Assembly (NCBI RefSeq): GCF_008704795.1
Contig: NZ_CP023690.1
Coordinates: 1-64,000, forward strand
Reading direction: 5' to 3'
DNA: 64,000 bases
DNA from: Streptomyces spectabilis
GTDB taxonomy: Bacteria; Actinomycetota; Actinomycetes; Streptomycetales; Streptomycetaceae
Made by a program: the position numbers and the translations under genes. The stretch's first letter is position 1; every line of letters begins with the position of its first letter. Of the stretch, positions 7,736 through 16,379 are shown one piece after another. Below the pieces are notes generated by a model. The model saw nothing but the letters and a program-made list of their open reading frames with translations, did no database searches and was not told where the DNA came from.

Positions 7736-10084
7736 TCACGTGTTGGGCAATGGGGTGAGCTTGGGGTTTGTTCCAAGGTCTGTCAGCAGGCTGATCTGAG
7801 GGGCTGGCTTCCCTGCTCTTAGGCGTCCTTGTCGCTCTGAGCTGAGCGTCTCGACTGTGGCCTGTGACCACTGCGGCTTCGCGGTTGCCAGGATGAGGCC
7901 GGCTGCTCCGACGAGTGCGCATCCTTCCATGAGCTTGACCGCTTCGCGCTGCCGCTCGCGGACGCTGTTACCAAGGGAGTCGTTACTTTTTGCTTCTCCC
8001 AGCCACAGATCTTCGCTGGTAGCCAGGGCGAAATCCATCTCCACGAAACGGTTTCCGCTCTTGAGGAGTTCGAATTCCTCGCAGACGAGGGCTTGGCGTG
8101 CCCAGTGCTGATTGCGCAGGTATCTCGTGGCCAGCAGGGGTACGTCGCCGTTGTTTACGACGAGTTCCAGCACTGCTGGGTGCAGATCGTAGAACCAGCG
8201 GGGTTCATCTGCGGCTGGTCTCCAGTGGCTCTTGGTGAGCTGGTTCTCCCCTCCGCAGCGTCTGCAGCGGTAGCTCTGGCTGATCTCGGCAAGAGGGTAG
8301 AACTCGAGGATGGGGCAATGGCCGCAGCCAAGGATCAGCCCGCGGCGTAGCACGCCCTGTGACGTCCACTGGTCGATCTGGTTTCTGCGTGCTTCCAGGT
8401 TCCAGGTGTTGTCGTCATGAGCCACGATGGCTTCCCAGGACAGGACGACAGCGGACTTCAGTGTCCACCGGCTGTGTTCCGGACCGTCGTTCTTCGGGGT
8501 GTTCTGAGTGAAGCGGTGCAGCAAAGGCCATCCCGGGCTTGCCGCTAGTGCTTCCAGAGCAGTGCGGGATCCAAGGAGCCGTTCCATGATGGCAGCGCGT
8601 TTCCCTGCCGGGCTGGAGCGGATGGTGGTGTCGTTTGCTGAAGCTGCGATGTGCAGGATGCGCTTGATACCCGGCCAGGCCAGCTTGGGAGAGGCAAGCG
8701 TGCCGGTCAGGGACGCCCCGCTGGGTACGAAGTCGTAGCGGTGAGACCAGTAGGTGATGCCTCCGTCTGCGGCACGGACGAAGGTCTCCCATGGGTTTTG
8801 GCCTGTTGCCATGACCGTAGACGATCCCAGCACGTCGAGTGGGGGGACAGGGTGGTTGCCGGCGGTGAGAGTGATCTGCCACCGGTGTTTGTCGGGGTCG
8901 AGGCCGCGTGGGACCTCGGCAGCCAGCGACAGGGATGTCTGGAGTGATCCGTCGGGTTCCACGCTCGCGGGAAGAGAGCGCGGCTGGTCCCAGGCATCTC
9001 TCAAGACCACCATGATCGGATGGTTGAGATCGATGTCGAGAGGGTCGACTGCCTCAAACGGGCTTTCCACCTCTGCAGGTTGAGTGTGCCTGACGGGGCG
9101 CTCGTTCCATCGTGCGTCGATGTGTCGTCGGGTCTCCTCCACGCTCAACGAGGCGCTCGTCACCTGCATGTGGCCGGATGCGCGGCCGGGGAACAGCCAC
9201 ATGTCGCTTACCGACGCTTCCCAGGGCATCCATGTCACCTCGCCACGGGTCTGCCGGAGGACCTCAGCGAGAGCGAAGTCTTCTGGCTGGTCTCCCAGAA
9301 CGACGATCCGGTCTGGGCGTTGGAGAGCTCTCGTGACCGGGATGCACCGTCCGGCCTCATGGGAGCGCACCGCGCGCGCTCCATCGGGTGCGCTGGGGTG
9401 CAACTGCGACAGCAGCGGGGACTCGGCGCCGCGGAGCGCTGCCTCCCGCCACTGTTCAGCCGAGACATCCCCGCCAGTGCCAGTTGTCTGGGCCTGGATA
9501 CCGACATGCATCGCGTAGGCCAAGGCCTCCACCGAGGTCACAAGTGCCCTCGGAACACCGATGACGGGAACTGCGGCAATCGCGGCCAGCGGTGTCAGAT
9601 CGCGCACATCGTCATGATCGAACAGGTGACTGCACTGGACATGTTCCTCATGATGGTTCGTGCTCACTCGCGAGCGCAGTGCGTCAGCCGTCGTCACAGC
9701 CTCGCGGACGAGGGGACCGTCCCACGGGTGCTGGCGAACCATCTTCTGAAACTGATCAGCACCGGGGCTGCCGGAAAGCTGCTGCGCGGCCAGCATCTGC
9801 TCGATGCTGCCGGGGTAGAGGGTGTCGAACGTGTCCCATGACGGCCCGTAGGCCATCACATGATCAGGATGCGAATGCGCCAGGCATCGCTCGACTGCCG
9901 GATGTCCGACTGCGCTCGCCGGTATCACCGCACTCCCACTGCAGCCCCACATTGCCGACAGCCGGGCCAGGGCTGCTGCCGTCCACTGGACCCAGTCCTC
10001 ATCCCTGTGTGGCGCGACGATGACGACCCGGGGTGGTCTGGCCGCGTACGACAGCGGCAAGAAGGTGAAGGACTGACCAGACAT
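7736..10084 (-). CDS. 782-aa protein with zinc ribbon and PD-(D/E)XK nuclease motif; candidate defence protein
   Basis: I do not recognise the full-length family. The N-terminal half (residues about 18-330) is a soluble alpha/beta region with VVIVAPHRDEDW near 20-31 and several short hydrophobic strands. Residues 587-610 contain CGHC...CRRC, a zinc ribbon. Near the C-terminus, FVEMDFALA (D684) followed by LWLGEAKSND (E697, K699) is the D-x(n)-ExK signature of PD-(D/E)XK nucleases. The gene lies between the transposition operon and the right flanking repeat, the position where Tn7-like elements carry cargo such as restriction or phage-defence genes. It appears intact and unpaired with a methylase. 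Nuclease activity and defence role are inference. Confidence 0.55.
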   Translation of the reverse strand: MSGQSFTFLPLSYAARPPRVVIVAPHRDEDWVQWTAAALARLSAMWGCSGSAVIPASAVGHPAVERCLAHSHPDHVMAYGPSWDTFDTLYPGSIEQMLAAQQLSGSPGADQFQKMVRQHPWDGPLVREAVTTADALRSRVSTNHHEEHVQCSHLFDHDDVRDLTPLAAIAAVPVIGVPRALVTSVEALAYAMHVGIQAQTTGTGGDVSAEQWREAALRGAESPLLSQLHPSAPDGARAVRSHEAGRCIPVTRALQRPDRIVVLGDQPEDFALAEVLRQTRGEVTWMPWEASVSDMWLFPGRASGHMQVTSASLSVEETRRHIDARWNERPVRHTQPAEVESPFEAVDPLDIDLNHPIMVVLRDAWDQPRSLPASVEPDGSLQTSLSLAAEVPRGLDPDKHRWQITLTAGNHPVPPLDVLGSSTVMATGQNPWETFVRAADGGITYWSHRYDFVPSGASLTGTLASPKLAWPGIKRILHIAASANDTTIRSSPAGKRAAIMERLLGSRTALEALAASPGWPLLHRFTQNTPKNDGPEHSRWTLKSAVVLSWEAIVAHDDNTWNLEARRNQIDQWTSQGVLRRGLILGCGHCPILEFYPLAEISQSYRCRRCGGENQLTKSHWRPAADEPRWFYDLHPAVLELVVNNGDVPLLATRYLRNQHWARQALVCEEFELLKSGNRFVEMDFALATSEDLWLGEAKSNDSLGNSVRERQREAVKLMEGCALVGAAGLILATAKPQWSQATVETLSSERQGRLRAGKPAPQISLLTDLGTNPKLTPLPNT

Positions 10085-10396
10085 CCGCCCAGTTTGTCAC
10101 CCCACTGGCCGCTAGCCGGCACGAAAGCTTCTTCTCACTCAGCACAGCCATGAAGACCACACGTCAGATAGACATATCCCGCCCCCCCCAAGCGGGTGAT
10201 CTCCCCCATCCCCCACCCGCTCAGGAATCTGCAGCACACCGACCCGCCCATCGTCACCCAGATGACACCACACGCCACCCATGTCGGTGACACCGGCGAA
10301 CACATCACCGCAGACCAGCACGGTGCCGTACAAGTCCAGCAGTAACAGTGACACCCTGCTCAGACCAGTGACACACCCACACAGAATCACACTCTG
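10085..10396. other. Intergenic stretch at the island edge with repeated TGACAC motifs
   Basis: TGACACC occurs at 10263-10269, 10288-10294 and 10349-10355, and TGACACA at 10369-10375, all in the same orientation within about 110 bp. Another TGACACC is at 7654-7660, just upstream of the transposase gene. Repeated short sites near element ends are typical of TnsB/TniA binding arrays, which makes this a candidate transposon end, although no matching inverted array was found on the other side. A 125-codon open frame on the minus strand (10139-10516) reads CGDVFAGVTDMGGVWCHLGDDG but overlaps the hairpins and has no family or ribosome site, so I do not call it a gene. Confidence 0.35.
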
Positions 10397-10502
10397 CCGG
10401 CCCTCCGGGCCGGCGCCGGGCAACTCCGTTGCCCGGCAACCGAATCGCTCCGCGATCCGGGACGGAATTCGCTCCGCGAATTCCTGTGGCTGGCTACAGG
10501 GT
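10397..10502 (+). repeat. Right copy of the hairpin array and island-flanking direct repeat
   Basis: Consecutive TCC-loop hairpins lie at 10397-10413 (CCGGCCC stem), 10415-10437 (GCCGGGCAAC stem), 10444-10456 and 10464-10484 (GGAATTCGC stem). They end in GGCTGGCTACAGGGT at 10488-10502, identical to 2443-2457. A TGACGGGCCGTCA palindrome follows immediately at about 10503 and matches the one inside 206-220. The layout suggests a modular repeat family of this replicon. Confidence 0.65.
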
Positions 10503-10532
10503 TGACGGGCCGTCATTTTCGCTTTCCGTCTC

Positions 10533-10576
10533 GGACTGACGTAGCGTCAGGACAAAATCTGATGCTACGTCAGTCC
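10533..10576. terminator. 18-bp inverted repeat downstream of the basic HTH gene
   Basis: The arms 10533-10550 and 10559-10576 (GGACTGACGTAGC core) pair at 17 of 18 positions around the 8-base loop GACAAAAT. It lies 50 bases beyond the stop of the leftward gene at 10626, so it may be its terminator. There is no clear U tract, and the unusually long stem could equally be a protein-binding or replication-related site. Confidence 0.45.
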
Positions 10577-10625
10577 GTTCATTCCCGCTGAGGGATCAGA
10601 GATCCCCCGAAAAATCCTGAAGGGA

Positions 10626-11201
10626 TTAGGCCGCAAATCCAATATTCGAAACATACTCGAACTGCCCCCACTGCGAGCCGAGATCCACAACGGCATCATC
10701 AACCCAAGCCTCATCAAGGGCAGCACCATCTCCCCTGACCCAAGCCTCGATAACACGGTCCCAGTGACGGACGTTCAGCGTACGGAATTCCACCACCCGC
10801 TGACGCGGCCTCTCCACCTGAGACTGGTTCACCGGATGGAACTCCACACGGGTCCCACGGCCATCCCGGTTCAGCCGGACCAGAAGGTACCGGGCCACGT
10901 TACGACGACGCACAGCCCGATAAGCAGCCTCGATCCTCTCCAAGTTCCGCTTCGACGGGCTGCGTTTGCCCTCCAGCCACGCCTTCAACGTACGGTCAGT
11001 GACCGTCAGACCCGCCTCACGCGCAGCCCGACGAGAACGCTCAGTACGGGTCAGGTAATGCAGACGCGCCACCAGGCCACGCCGTGCAGTAATAGGGGTA
11101 GCGATGAAACCGGCAAGCTGGTCAAGCTGACGAGCAACAGCCTCATGGCCCTTGATGCCACGAGCACCATACTTTCCGAACTCGTCATTCCTCTCCGGCA
11201 T
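10626..11201 (-). CDS. Basic HTH protein (191 aa), resembling linear-replicon terminal proteins in size and layout
   Basis: Residues about 45-95 form a basic helix-turn-helix (VTDRTLKAWLEGKRSPS followed by NLERIEAAYRAV). An Arg-rich middle (RRRNVARYLLVRLNRDG) and an acidic, aromatic C-terminus (GQFEYVSNIGFAA) follow. Streptomyces terminal proteins (Tpg) are about 185 aa with an N-terminal HTH of the RTVERY...RPRP type and a similar overall layout, but I cannot show homology by eye. The ATG at 11201 follows AAGGGGATGAAGCGGG. Neighbouring hairpin arrays make a role in end replication or element maintenance worth testing. A plain regulator is equally possible. Confidence 0.45.
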   Translation of the reverse strand: MPERNDEFGKYGARGIKGHEAVARQLDQLAGFIATPITARRGLVARLHYLTRTERSRRAAREAGLTVTDRTLKAWLEGKRSPSKRNLERIEAAYRAVRRRNVARYLLVRLNRDGRGTRVEFHPVNQSQVERPRQRVVEFRTLNVRHWDRVIEAWVRGDGAALDEAWVDDAVVDLGSQWGQFEYVSNIGFAA

Positions 11202-11413
11202 CCCGCTTCATCCCCTTCCCTGACAGCCGCACAGCTTTCAGAATACCTCAAGTACCTTCACTCTGCCATCAATTGACACATTCCAAGGCGCCAAATCCAC
11301 AACTCTCCAGAACGGCAGATATCAAGACGCTGAATACGATTACTAGCTATGACTGGACGCTGACTCCTGATCTTTTCGCTACCCGCCCGGCCGAGTCGGC
11401 GTACCGTGGCAGC

Positions 11414-12625
11414 GTGGCAAACAACGACCTTGGGCAAACGCTCCGGCGCCTGCGCCGCCTGGCCACTCTGACTCAAGAAGAGTTGGCCGGCCGTTCCGGA
11501 GTGTCTGTTGACGTGATCCGTCAGCTTGAGCAGCGGCGGAAGCACTCCGCTCGCTTGCCTACGCTGCACGCGCTGGCGAACGGCCTCGGTGTGGAGCTGA
11601 CGACGCTGCTGGGTGACCCGCCTGCTGTCTCCACCGGTGAGAATGACGGGCCCCGCTTCGTGGCGGTGCGTCGTGCCATCATGCCTGCTCTGTGGGGGCC
11701 GGAGCCTGAGCCGCCAAGTCCGGCCTTCTCGCTGGATGTTCTGCGGGAGCAGATCGCGGACGGCTGGACGCGGTACCACGCGGCTGAGTTCGACGCGGTG
11801 ATGAAGGCGCTGCCGGATTTGATCTCGGATGCACGTACCGCCACGGTCTCGGGCTCCGGCAGCGACCAGGGCGCCAGTTTCTCGGCGCTGGGCAAGGTGC
11901 TTCAGCTCGCCGGACACGTCGCCGTGCGGATGGGGAAAACAGACCTCGCTCTGGTCAGTCTGGAGCGCGCGATAGATGCCGCGGCGTGTTCCTCCGACCC
12001 TCTGCTACGCCCCATGATCGTCAATTCTGTGGCGTGGACATATCAGCGGCAGGGGCGTTTGGAAGACGCCTTGAACATCGCCCTGCATGCCGCCGACGAC
12101 GCCAAGCACGGCGGGCACACGGACACGGCTGACGGCCTGAAGGTCTGGGGCGCGCTGAGGATGTCCGCAGCCACGTCTGCTGCACGCAGTAACGACTACC
12201 AGCGTGCGGCCGAGTTGATGGAGAACGCGGAGCAGGAAGCCGCCCGTGTGGCCAAGCTGCCGCAAGGCAGCGACAGCCGCATGGTCAGCGTGTTCAGTCC
12301 GTCTTCGGTGCGTATTGAGCGCGTCCGGCTAGCCGTTCAGTACGGACATCCCGAGGATGCGCTATCCCTGGCAAAGGGCATGCGGTTGGGCAAAGACGTC
12401 CCGCCGTCGTGGCGGACGTGGCTACTGCTGGACGTGGCGCGAGCGCATACGGATCTTGGGGACGCGGCCGGGGCGGTGAGGACCCTGGAGTCCCTTCGCC
12501 GCGCGGCGCCGACGTGGATGCAGCACCACACTCTGGCCGTAGCCATCGTGCGTGATCTATGGGCGCTCCCCAATCATCCGCCAGGGCTCCGCCCGTTGGC
12601 CGAGTTCCTGGGCGTCGCCGAGTAG
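11414..12625 (+). CDS. XRE-family regulator with TPR-like C-terminal domain (403 aa)
   Basis: Residues 5-60 (LGQTLRRLRRLATLTQEELAGRSGVSVDVIRQLE) are a classic XRE helix-turn-helix. The rest is helical with TPR-like pairs around residues 170-395, for example RQGRLEDALNIALHAADDA and DLGDAAGAVRTLESLRRA. I chose the GTG at 11414 because the HTH begins at once, as in many Streptomyces relatives; an upstream extension to 11273 has no ribosome site. The gene is divergent from 10626-11201, leaving a 212-bp shared control region. Proteins of this kind often bind signalling peptides or regulate adjacent small operons, here possibly the frameshifted gene and its two followers. Confidence 0.7.
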   Translation: MANNDLGQTLRRLRRLATLTQEELAGRSGVSVDVIRQLEQRRKHSARLPTLHALANGLGVELTTLLGDPPAVSTGENDGPRFVAVRRAIMPALWGPEPEPPSPAFSLDVLREQIADGWTRYHAAEFDAVMKALPDLISDARTATVSGSGSDQGASFSALGKVLQLAGHVAVRMGKTDLALVSLERAIDAAACSSDPLLRPMIVNSVAWTYQRQGRLEDALNIALHAADDAKHGGHTDTADGLKVWGALRMSAATSAARSNDYQRAAELMENAEQEAARVAKLPQGSDSRMVSVFSPSSVRIERVRLAVQYGHPEDALSLAKGMRLGKDVPPSWRTWLLLDVARAHTDLGDAAGAVRTLESLRRAAPTWMQHHTLAVAIVRDLWALPNHPPGLRPLAEFLGVAE

Positions 12626-12748
12626 CGTCGCGAAAGTGGGACGTTCCATCCCTGTCACCCTGTGTAGCGAATCGATTCCATGGGTCGGACAGCACCCCGG
12701 CGACCGTGCAACCGGCCCCGGGGCGTGGCCGACCACCAAGGAGTCGAC

Positions 12749-13272
12749 ATGGCCGAGAGTACGACCCCCGTGCCAGCGCCGAAAAGCAGCCCTGAAGCGC
12801 AGGCCCCAGCGACCGCGCAGGAACTTTTGGCCGTTGCCTGCTGGCTGGCCGAGGCCGACCCCAGCCCGGGCCGGGTGTGGGCGCAGTGGGAGCGGTACGG
12901 TGTCGCGCTGCTCCCGCTCGGGTCCCGGTTCGACGCACTCCGTATTCCGCCGAGCGGGTCCATCAGGCGGTGGGCAGCGAGGAAGCGGAGACCGTGGCCA
13001 CCGTGCTGGCCGCCTGGCTGGGCGGGCCAGTGATCCGGGACTTCCGCAGCAGTATGGGCCCGTACTACGTGCTCATCGCGCCGGGCTCCGACTGGGGCGG
13101 CCCGGGCGAGCGGCTCACCACCGGCACCTACCTCGGCGTCCCCCGCCCCGGGCACGCGACCACGCTTTCCCGCTGGGTCGTACTGTCTCCTTATCCGGGT
13201 GCCCTGGGTGACACCCGGCGCTTGTGCGCGCTGCTCGCGTCGAGCGAGTCCCTCAGGGTGGTGCACGGATGA
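12749..13272 (+). pseudogene. Conserved Streptomyces hypothetical protein split by one frameshift
   Basis: The ATG at 12749 has a perfect AAGGAG ribosome site, and the first frame reads TAQELLAVACWLAEADPSPGR through DALRIP. The coherent continuation, AERVHQAVGSEEAETVATV through GPYYVLIAPGSDW to SSESLRVVHG, is in another frame. The break is at about 12947-12951, where ATTCCGCCGAG would read through if one G were restored (ATTCCGGCCGAG). Either a single-base deletion or a sequencing error explains it. The repaired protein would be about 174 aa. The stop overlaps the next gene's ATG, so an operon of three is likely. Biochemical role unknown. Confidence 0.6.
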
Positions 13273-13511
13273 AAACCGCACCCGCACCCTCCCCTGACCC
13301 TGACAACTACGTGGACGACTACGAGTTCCCGGACCTGTACGGGTCCTACCGCGCCCACCTCAATGTCTGCCCCCTCATCCACACCGGCCTCCTCGCCAAC
13401 TGCGTCGAAGGCGTCCGCCTCGCCGCCGCCTGGCTGGATGAGGACTGGCCCGGCTACGGAGCAGCCGGAACCACCCCACGCTTCTCCTGGCGGGAGCCAA
13501 CTCGTGCCTGA
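13269..13511 (+). CDS. Small acidic hypothetical protein (80 aa)
   Basis: It starts with an ATG overlapping the previous stop (ATGA), so it is probably translationally coupled. It contains the acidic, aromatic stretch DPDNYVDDYEFPDLYGSYRA and a single hydrophobic helix around HTGLLANCVEGVRLAAAWL. No known domain is recognised. It lies second in the three-gene operon 12749-13983. Confidence 0.5.
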   Translation: MKTAPAPSPDPDNYVDDYEFPDLYGSYRAHLNVCPLIHTGLLANCVEGVRLAAAWLDEDWPGYGAAGTTPRFSWREPTRA

Positions 13512-13983
13512 CCTGCCCCACAGCCTGCTGTTGGCCATAGTGCCCGCCCTCAGCACCCTCCGCGCAGAACAGCGATCCGGCGCCGTGTGCGTGTGGTGCC
13601 CGCGCTCGCTGCCGCCCGGCGAAGGCATCGACCTCAGCCCTGACGGCCGCCTGCGCACCTGCCCGCCCTGCCACACGATCCAGACCCGGGTCCTTGTGAC
13701 CTACCTCGACTGGTACGACCACGGCATCACCTGCCTGTACTGCCCCCTGGGCCCCTGCGAGCGCGGCGAGGTGCTGGGCGCCCAGCACCTCGCCGCCCGG
13801 GAGCGGGCGGGGAAGCCGGAGCTGTCGTGCGTGGGCTGCCGGACCCCCATCGCCCCCGGTGAGGCGATTCGTCCGCACCTCTGGCAGGGCATGAGCGGGC
13901 CGGTTCACGGCTACCTCCACGCCCGCCGATGCCCGACCTCTCCGGCGCCGTACGGCGTGGTCGGGGCGACTCACGCACCCTGA
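13504..13983 (+). CDS. Cysteine-rich, probable zinc-binding protein (159 aa)
   Basis: CVWC, CPPC, CLYC and CVGC pairs are spread along the chain, suggesting two treble-clef or ribbon zinc sites. The GTG at 13504 overlaps the preceding gene's last codons and follows GGGAGC. It is the last gene of the operon with the frameshifted gene and the 80-aa protein. The role is unknown; an HNH-like or RNA/DNA-binding function is possible, but no catalytic motif is visible. Confidence 0.5.
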   Translation: MPDLPHSLLLAIVPALSTLRAEQRSGAVCVWCPRSLPPGEGIDLSPDGRLRTCPPCHTIQTRVLVTYLDWYDHGITCLYCPLGPCERGEVLGAQHLAARERAGKPELSCVGCRTPIAPGEAIRPHLWQGMSGPVHGYLHARRCPTSPAPYGVVGATHAP

Positions 13984-14080
13984 TCGGCGGGTGCCTGCGG
14001 ATCTGGCCGCCCTGTCCGGCAGGTGCGGTGCCGTGCCCCGGCCGACCGGCCGGGCCGGATGCCTGCTTGTTGCTGGCCGG

Positions 14081-15586
14081 TCAGGCCGCGGGCGGGATGT
14101 TGTGGTTGACGCGGAAGAGGTTGTGCCGGTCGTAACGGCGCTTGAGTGTGGTGAGGCGTTCGTAGTCCCGCGGCCGGTAGGCGCGGCGTACTCGCGTGGC
14201 GGTCTTGTCGTGGTCGGTAAGGAAGTTGGGCTGGGTGTGCCCGGTCAGTGAGGGGCCGAGGATGTCGAAGAGCTGCTGCTGCCGGGCTTCGAGGGCGGTG
14301 TCCTTGCCCGGGTCGGGTGCCACGTCCGCGACGAACAGGTTGAAGGCGGCATCGCGCGGTCCGACCGCGTTCGGGTGTTTCGGGGCGCGTGCGAGCGCGC
14401 CGCCGAGGTGGCGGATCTCGACGATCATCGGGGGCCGGTCGGCGTCGGGGCCCGCGGCCCGCAGGAGGCGTCGCAGTGTCGTGTCGTCCAGTGCCCGTAG
14501 TGCACCGGCGCGTTCGCGCGTTCGGATCGGGCCGGCCGGATCGGCGTAGATCTTGGCGATGTCGGTGTACGGCATCTCGGCCACGCTGTCCTGGGCGGGG
14601 TTGAGGGCGCGCAGCGGGCGCAGCAGTTTCTCGCCTTCGGTCGCGTTGCCGGTGAACGCGACGCGCAGTTTGGCGAGGGTCTTGCCGCGCAGTGGGTCGG
14701 GGAAGGCCGGGCTGTCGGTGGGGACGTTCACGATGACCAGTGAGGTCGTCATGCGTTCGGTGAGGTTGCGGGTGAACTTCTGGTAGGCCCTGAGGAGTTC
14801 GGGTATGCCGCCGGTGAACAGCATGTTTCCGCCGTACAGGCGGGTGAGGGGGAAGAGTGCTGTCTCGATTTCGGTGATCACGCCGAAGTTGGACTTGCCG
14901 CCGCGTACTGCCCAGAAGAGGTCGGCGTCGCGGTGCGGGGTGAGCCTGCGCCGCCGTCCCTTGGCGTCGACCAGGTCGACGCGGGTGACGTGGTCTGCTG
15001 CGTAGCCGACCGTGCGTCCGATCACCGGGAGGCCGCCGCCGCTGGTGTATCCGGTGACGCTGACGTCGACCGCTGAGCCGCTGGCGGGTGCCAGGCCGTG
15101 GGCGGCTGCCGCGTCGATGAGTTCGGAGAAGAGCACGCCGGGGCTCACCGCGGCGGTGTGCTTGGCGGCGTCGATGCGGATGCGCTTGAGGTGGCGGGTG
15201 TTGATGAGCAGCCCGCCGTGCGCCGAGCGGGAGATGCCGTGGCCGGTGGCCTGCACGGCGATCGGTACGCGGTGGTGCGAGGCGATGCGCACGGCGGTGG
15301 CGATGTCATCGGCATGGCACGGTACGACGATCGCCGCCGGGTGGTGGTCGATGACCCGGTGGTACGCGGCGCGTTCCGCGTCGTAGGCCGCGTCCCCGCG
15401 GACCAGTACCCGGTCGTCGGGCAGCGCGCGGCGCAGTTGTGCGGCCAGGGCGTGCTCGTCTCGGATCGTGGTCGTGCTGTGCTGGGCGGACGCCGGGTCG
15501 GCGGCCATGGCACCGGCGGCGACGGCGAGGGCGCCGGCTCCCGCGGCCTTGAGTGCGGTGCGGCGGCCGGGCTGCTGCTGTGACAC
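14081..15586 (-). CDS. Tat-exported FAD-linked oxidase, berberine-bridge family (501 aa)
   Basis: A Tat signal (GRRTALKAAGAGALAVAAGAM) occupies residues 7-33. A PCMH-type FAD-binding domain follows, with AVQATGHGISRSA supplying the histidine for 8-alpha linkage and TGYTSGGGLPVIGRTVG for flavin contact. The C-terminus ends in a BBE segment (YDRHNLFRVNHNIPP) that closes over the active site. Where two-link members have cysteine, this one reads ASGSAVDVSV, so only one covalent flavin bond is expected. The GTG start follows AAGGAACC. It probably oxidises sugars or aromatic metabolites outside the cell; substrate unknown. Confidence 0.75.
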   Translation of the reverse strand: MSQQQPGRRTALKAAGAGALAVAAGAMAADPASAQHSTTTIRDEHALAAQLRRALPDDRVLVRGDAAYDAERAAYHRVIDHHPAAIVVPCHADDIATAVRIASHHRVPIAVQATGHGISRSAHGGLLINTRHLKRIRIDAAKHTAAVSPGVLFSELIDAAAAHGLAPASGSAVDVSVTGYTSGGGLPVIGRTVGYAADHVTRVDLVDAKGRRRRLTPHRDADLFWAVRGGKSNFGVITEIETALFPLTRLYGGNMLFTGGIPELLRAYQKFTRNLTERMTTSLVIVNVPTDSPAFPDPLRGKTLAKLRVAFTGNATEGEKLLRPLRALNPAQDSVAEMPYTDIAKIYADPAGPIRTRERAGALRALDDTTLRRLLRAAGPDADRPPMIVEIRHLGGALARAPKHPNAVGPRDAAFNLFVADVAPDPGKDTALEARQQQLFDILGPSLTGHTQPNFLTDHDKTATRVRRAYRPRDYERLTTLKRRYDRHNLFRVNHNIPPAA

Positions 15587-15834
15587 CTGGTGGTTCCTTG
15601 TCTCTTGTGAACTCTCGTGTCGTACGGATACGACGACGCGGGGGCGTCACGGAGAAAGCTGGCATCTGGTGATCAACAGCGGCTCAACGGTGGATAAGTG
15701 TGCCGGGGCCGGGTGCTCAAGGAGCCTCCCGCACCCCACTCCCTGTGCTGCACAATGCGGGAGCGATCTTCAGGGGGTGCCGTCAACTCGAACCGTGGAT
15801 CGCTGCTTTGCCGACGCTCAAGGAGACCTCAGCC

Positions 15835-16224
15835 ATGAAGAGCACGATCATGCCCGCAGTCGCGGTTCTTGCCCTCACCGCCTCGTCCTTGCTGGCTGCT
15901 GCGCCTGGAGCAGGCGCCTCGCCCTCGGGCCGTTCCGGTGGCTGCAACGTCGTGAGTTACACGTCTGAGGCGGGCTGGCCCGGTGTGGACGCTCACTGGC
16001 CCGCCACAGGGCACTGGGCGACTGTCAGCAGCGGGTGCACCAGCATTGGCCTGATGACTCACCACACCCGCACGGTCAGAGTCTGCACCCCGAGCGCCTG
16101 TAACACCTGGAAGGAGGCGAAGAAGGAGGTATGGACGACGATCGCTCACAACGCGATACCCGGAAAGCAGTTCTACGTTCAGTTCCGGAACGTGAACGCG
16201 AGTAGCGGCCAGATCGCATACTGA
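15835..16224 (+). CDS. Small secreted protein (129 aa)
   Basis: A Sec signal peptide spans about residues 1-28 (MKSTIMPAVAVLALTASSLL, cleavage after GAGA). The mature part has four cysteines (GCNVV, SGCTS, RVCTPSACNTW), probably two disulfides, and ends IPGKQFYVQFRNVNASSGQIAY, resembling small beta-rich exported proteins. The AAGGAGACC ribosome site fixes the start. Monocistronic by spacing. Function unknown. Confidence 0.65.
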   Translation: MKSTIMPAVAVLALTASSLLAAAPGAGASPSGRSGGCNVVSYTSEAGWPGVDAHWPATGHWATVSSGCTSIGLMTHHTRTVRVCTPSACNTWKEAKKEVWTTIAHNAIPGKQFYVQFRNVNASSGQIAY

Positions 16225-16379
16225 CGCGCGCCGCGGTGGCCCGGCCCTCTCCCTCGACGATGTCCGCCTGCCACCGGCCCGCCAGAGCAGCGGCCCGGGG
16301 ATGGGAGGTCCGTGGCCGCGGCTCGTCGTGGGCGTGCAGCAGTGCAGTCACCGATGCCTGGGTAGATCGTTAGCCGATC

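Noticed and set aside
10139..10516. A 125-codon minus-strand gene overlapping the right hairpin array
   Set aside because: It runs through the hairpins and the shared 15-mer, has no ribosome site, and no recognisable family.
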